Below, one piece after another: positions 6,826-8,031 of a stretch of 8,031 nucleotides of DNA. Origin of the DNA: an uncultured Roseburia sp. (lineage in GTDB: Bacteria; Bacillota; Clostridia; Lachnospirales; Lachnospiraceae); assembly GCA_947070915.1 (NCBI GenBank), contig CAMTDY010000130.1, forward strand, positions 1-8,031. The letters run 5' to 3'. The notes beneath the pieces were generated by a model. The model worked only from the letters and a program-made list of their open reading frames with translations, did no database searches and was not told the DNA's origin. The position numbers and the translations under genes are program-made. Position 1 is the stretch's first letter. Each line of letters opens with the position of its first letter.

Positions 6826-7318
6826 GAAACTCACTGAAATCATACCGGTCTTTTAAGATCATATCGACAGCTTCCCGCACCGGTGCCTGTCCGGCAGGTC
6901 TGGTCAGGAGGATGTCGATATAGGGTTTCAGGCTCTCGGCACAGTCCGAGGGGGCAAAGGTGATCCCGGCGGTCTTTATGGCGCTGAGATCATTCATGTC
7001 ATCTCCGATGTAGGCGGTCTGCTCCGGAGCCAGGCCATATTTGTTCATCAGTTCTGTGAGCTTTGCCGCCTTATTTTTTACACCCTGATGGAACTCCGTC
7101 AGCCCCAGCTCCTGACAGCGGTTGGCGACGATCTTGGAGTTTCTTCCTGTTATAATGGCAGGAATGATGCCGGCATCTTTCAGAAGCTTGATGCCGAGAC
7201 CATCTTTGACGTTAAAGGCTTTAAACAGTTCTCCGTCGTTTCCCATATAGATCCTGCCATCGGTGAGAGTACCGTCTACGTCCATGGCAAATAATTTGAT
7301 TTCATTCAGGTTTTTCAT
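6815..7318 (-). CDS. KdsC-type HAD phosphatase of a 2-keto-3-deoxy sugar pathway
   Basis: This small cytoplasmic phosphatase belongs to the KDO-8-phosphate / N-acylneuraminate-9-phosphate phosphatase group (HAD, KdsC/YrbI type). Its 167 residues match the family length and it lacks a cap domain. HAD motif I is FAMDVDGTLTDG (10-21), with D13 as likely nucleophile and D15 as acid/base. Motif II is IITGRN (55-60), motif III is a lysine in GVKNKAAKL (79-87), and motif IV is YIGDDMNDL (103-111). The expected reaction is removal of phosphate from a 3-deoxy-ulosonic acid phosphate before CMP activation. The substrate is undetermined, since Gram-positives normally lack LPS KDO. The ATG is preceded by AAAGGAG at 5-nt spacing. 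It lies 29 nt downstream of the preceding minus-strand gene, so they are probably co-transcribed. Its stop is 4 nt from that of the convergent polymerase gene. Confidence 0.87.
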   Translation of the reverse strand: MKNLNEIKLFAMDVDGTLTDGRIYMGNDGELFKAFNVKDGLGIKLLKDAGIIPAIITGRNSKIVANRCQELGLTEFHQGVKNKAAKLTELMNKYGLAPEQTAYIGDDMNDLSAIKTAGITFAPSDCAESLKPYIDILLTRPAGQAPVREAVDMILKDRYDFSEFLDL

Positions 7319-7323
7319 ACTTA

Positions 7324-7330
7324 CTCCTTT
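7324..7330 (-). promoter_or_regulatory. Ribosome binding site of the KdsC-type phosphatase
   Basis: On the minus strand AAAGGAG precedes the ATG (7318-7316) by 5 nt. It lies in the 29-nt gap after the upstream gene's stop. No promoter is evident in that gap, which supports an operon read from beyond the right edge. Confidence 0.7.
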
Positions 7331-7347
7331 ATCTTCGCGCCGTTGAG

Positions 7348-8031
7348 CTATTGGTTGATCTCAAAACGGGATGGTGTCAGGAACTGGATCGGACAGTCAG
7401 ACTGTCTGGTGTTCATATAATCTTCCAGCATGCTCTGGACATCGCGGTTTGCCTCATCGGCATTTTTGATATTTCGTGTTTTTTCCATTTCCTTCTGCAT
7501 ATAGTTGCCGCTGGGATCGTGGCTGTAGCCGTCGAAGCCTGCCATGGCGATAGAAGCAGGGTTCAGTTCGTCCAGGAGACGAAGAAGCAGGATGCCGGAA
7601 TTGTCCAGCTGATCCCATCCACATTTTACCAATCTAGTAAAATCGATGATATGCTGGTTTTTGTCTTCTACATTCGTCACGTTGGAGGTGACGATTTTTT
7701 TGTATTCTTTAAAGCGGCTGGCGCTTTTCCAGTAATTATAACGTTTTTTATTGCTGAAATACACATAGTTGATAGGATAATCGTGGGAGAGCAGGTTGAC
7801 ACTGACCACCACAGGTTTCTTTTCCTGGCAGTATTTCAGGATCTCTTCTTTGTGGGTGACGATGCTGTGTCCCGGAAGCAGCATCAGGATATCCTTGCCC
7901 TGAAGGTTTTCTTTTAACTGTGCCACATCTTTTTCATCATCCCGGATCGTCCCGTTATATTCCATATAGGTTTTTTCCAGAAGATCATAGTCATAACGCT
8001 TTCTGGCGTTGCCGCCGATGCGGTTCAGGAT
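7348..8031 (-). CDS. C-terminal part of probable HMGL/aldolase-like protein with Rossmann-like tail (5' partial)
   Basis: The visible 227 residues are open to the right edge; 22 in-frame residues (beginning ILNRIGGNARKRYDYDLL) precede the first methionine at 7965, so the gene begins outside the window. The visible domain contains GKDILMLLPGHSI, VVSVNLL, VYFSNKKRYNYW, IVTSNV, LDNSGILLLRLLDEL, IAMAGFDGYSHD and FLTPSRFEIN. I recall this pattern as the C-terminal extension of pyruvate-aldolase-like (HMGL-like, 4-hydroxy-2-oxovalerate-aldolase type) proteins in Firmicute polysaccharide loci. The aldolase barrel itself is not visible, so this is inference. Motif order (xLPGxS near the start, SNKKR, then SGxxLLRLL and GFDG) is reminiscent of DUF115/GT42-like folds. 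Cysteine is scarce and no membrane segment or signal peptide is seen. It is followed at 29 nt by the KdsC-type phosphatase, suggesting a shared pathway making an acidic keto-sugar. It could alternatively be a stand-alone glycan-modifying enzyme. Confidence 0.6.
   Translation of the reverse strand: MLNRIGGNARKRYDYDLLEKTYMEYNGTIRDDEKDVAQLKENLQGKDILMLLPGHSIVTHKEEILKYCQEKKPVVVSVNLLSHDYPINYVYFSNKKRYNYWKSASRFKEYKKIVTSNVTNVEDKNQHIIDFTRLVKCGWDQLDNSGILLLRLLDELNPASIAMAGFDGYSHDPSGNYMQKEMEKTRNIKNADEANRDVQSMLEDYMNTRQSDCPIQFLTPSRFEINQ

Noticed and set aside
7351..7917. 188-codon plus-strand frame opposite the aldolase-associated gene
   Set aside because: It has no convincing ribosome binding site or family motif, and the minus-strand frame has recognisable motifs and continues beyond the window.

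Overview
The window looks like part of a cell-wall or surface-polymer locus of a Gram-positive Firmicute, most likely a member of the Clostridia close to Lachnospiraceae. That placement is inferred from strong AAGGAGG-type ribosome binding sites, moderate GC content, a TarI/TarJ ribitol-phosphate activation pair, and two large CDP-alditol phosphotransferases of the TagF/TarL class. Nearly every base is coding. No RNA gene, insertion sequence, CRISPR array or gene-free stretch over 300 bases was seen.

Plus strand, 1-6810, holds five genes in tight order. (1) The 3' part of a TagF-like phosphotransferase, cut by the left edge. (2) An unusual 383-residue protein that shares the accessory N-terminal region of gene 1 but has no transferase domain. 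(3) tarI, a ribitol-5-phosphate cytidylyltransferase. (4) tarJ, a zinc-dependent ribulose-5-phosphate reductase that overlaps tarI by 7 nt. (5) A fusion of a TagF/TarL-type polymerase domain with a C-terminal MptE-like (DUF115) domain. A good sigma-A-type promoter (TTTACA, 17-nt spacer, TAAAAT) lies in the last codons of gene 2, so tarI-tarJ-polymerase is probably at least partly its own transcription unit.

Minus strand, 8031-6815, holds two genes that converge on the polymerase with only 4 nt between stop codons. The first is the C-terminal part of a protein whose visible portion resembles the tail attached to HMGL/aldolase-like enzymes in some Firmicute polysaccharide loci; it runs off the right edge. 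The second is a complete KdsC-type HAD phosphatase of 167 residues.

Working model: TarJ reduces ribulose-5-phosphate to ribitol-5-phosphate and TarI activates it to CDP-ribitol. One or both TagF-like enzymes then transfer ribitol-phosphate (or glycerol-phosphate) to a growing teichoic-acid-like polymer at the inner membrane face. The minus-strand genes suggest synthesis of a 2-keto-3-deoxy acidic sugar, and the DUF115 domain fused to the polymerase is a candidate for adding a decoration. The TarI/TarJ step is well supported by sequence; the acidic-sugar part is speculative.
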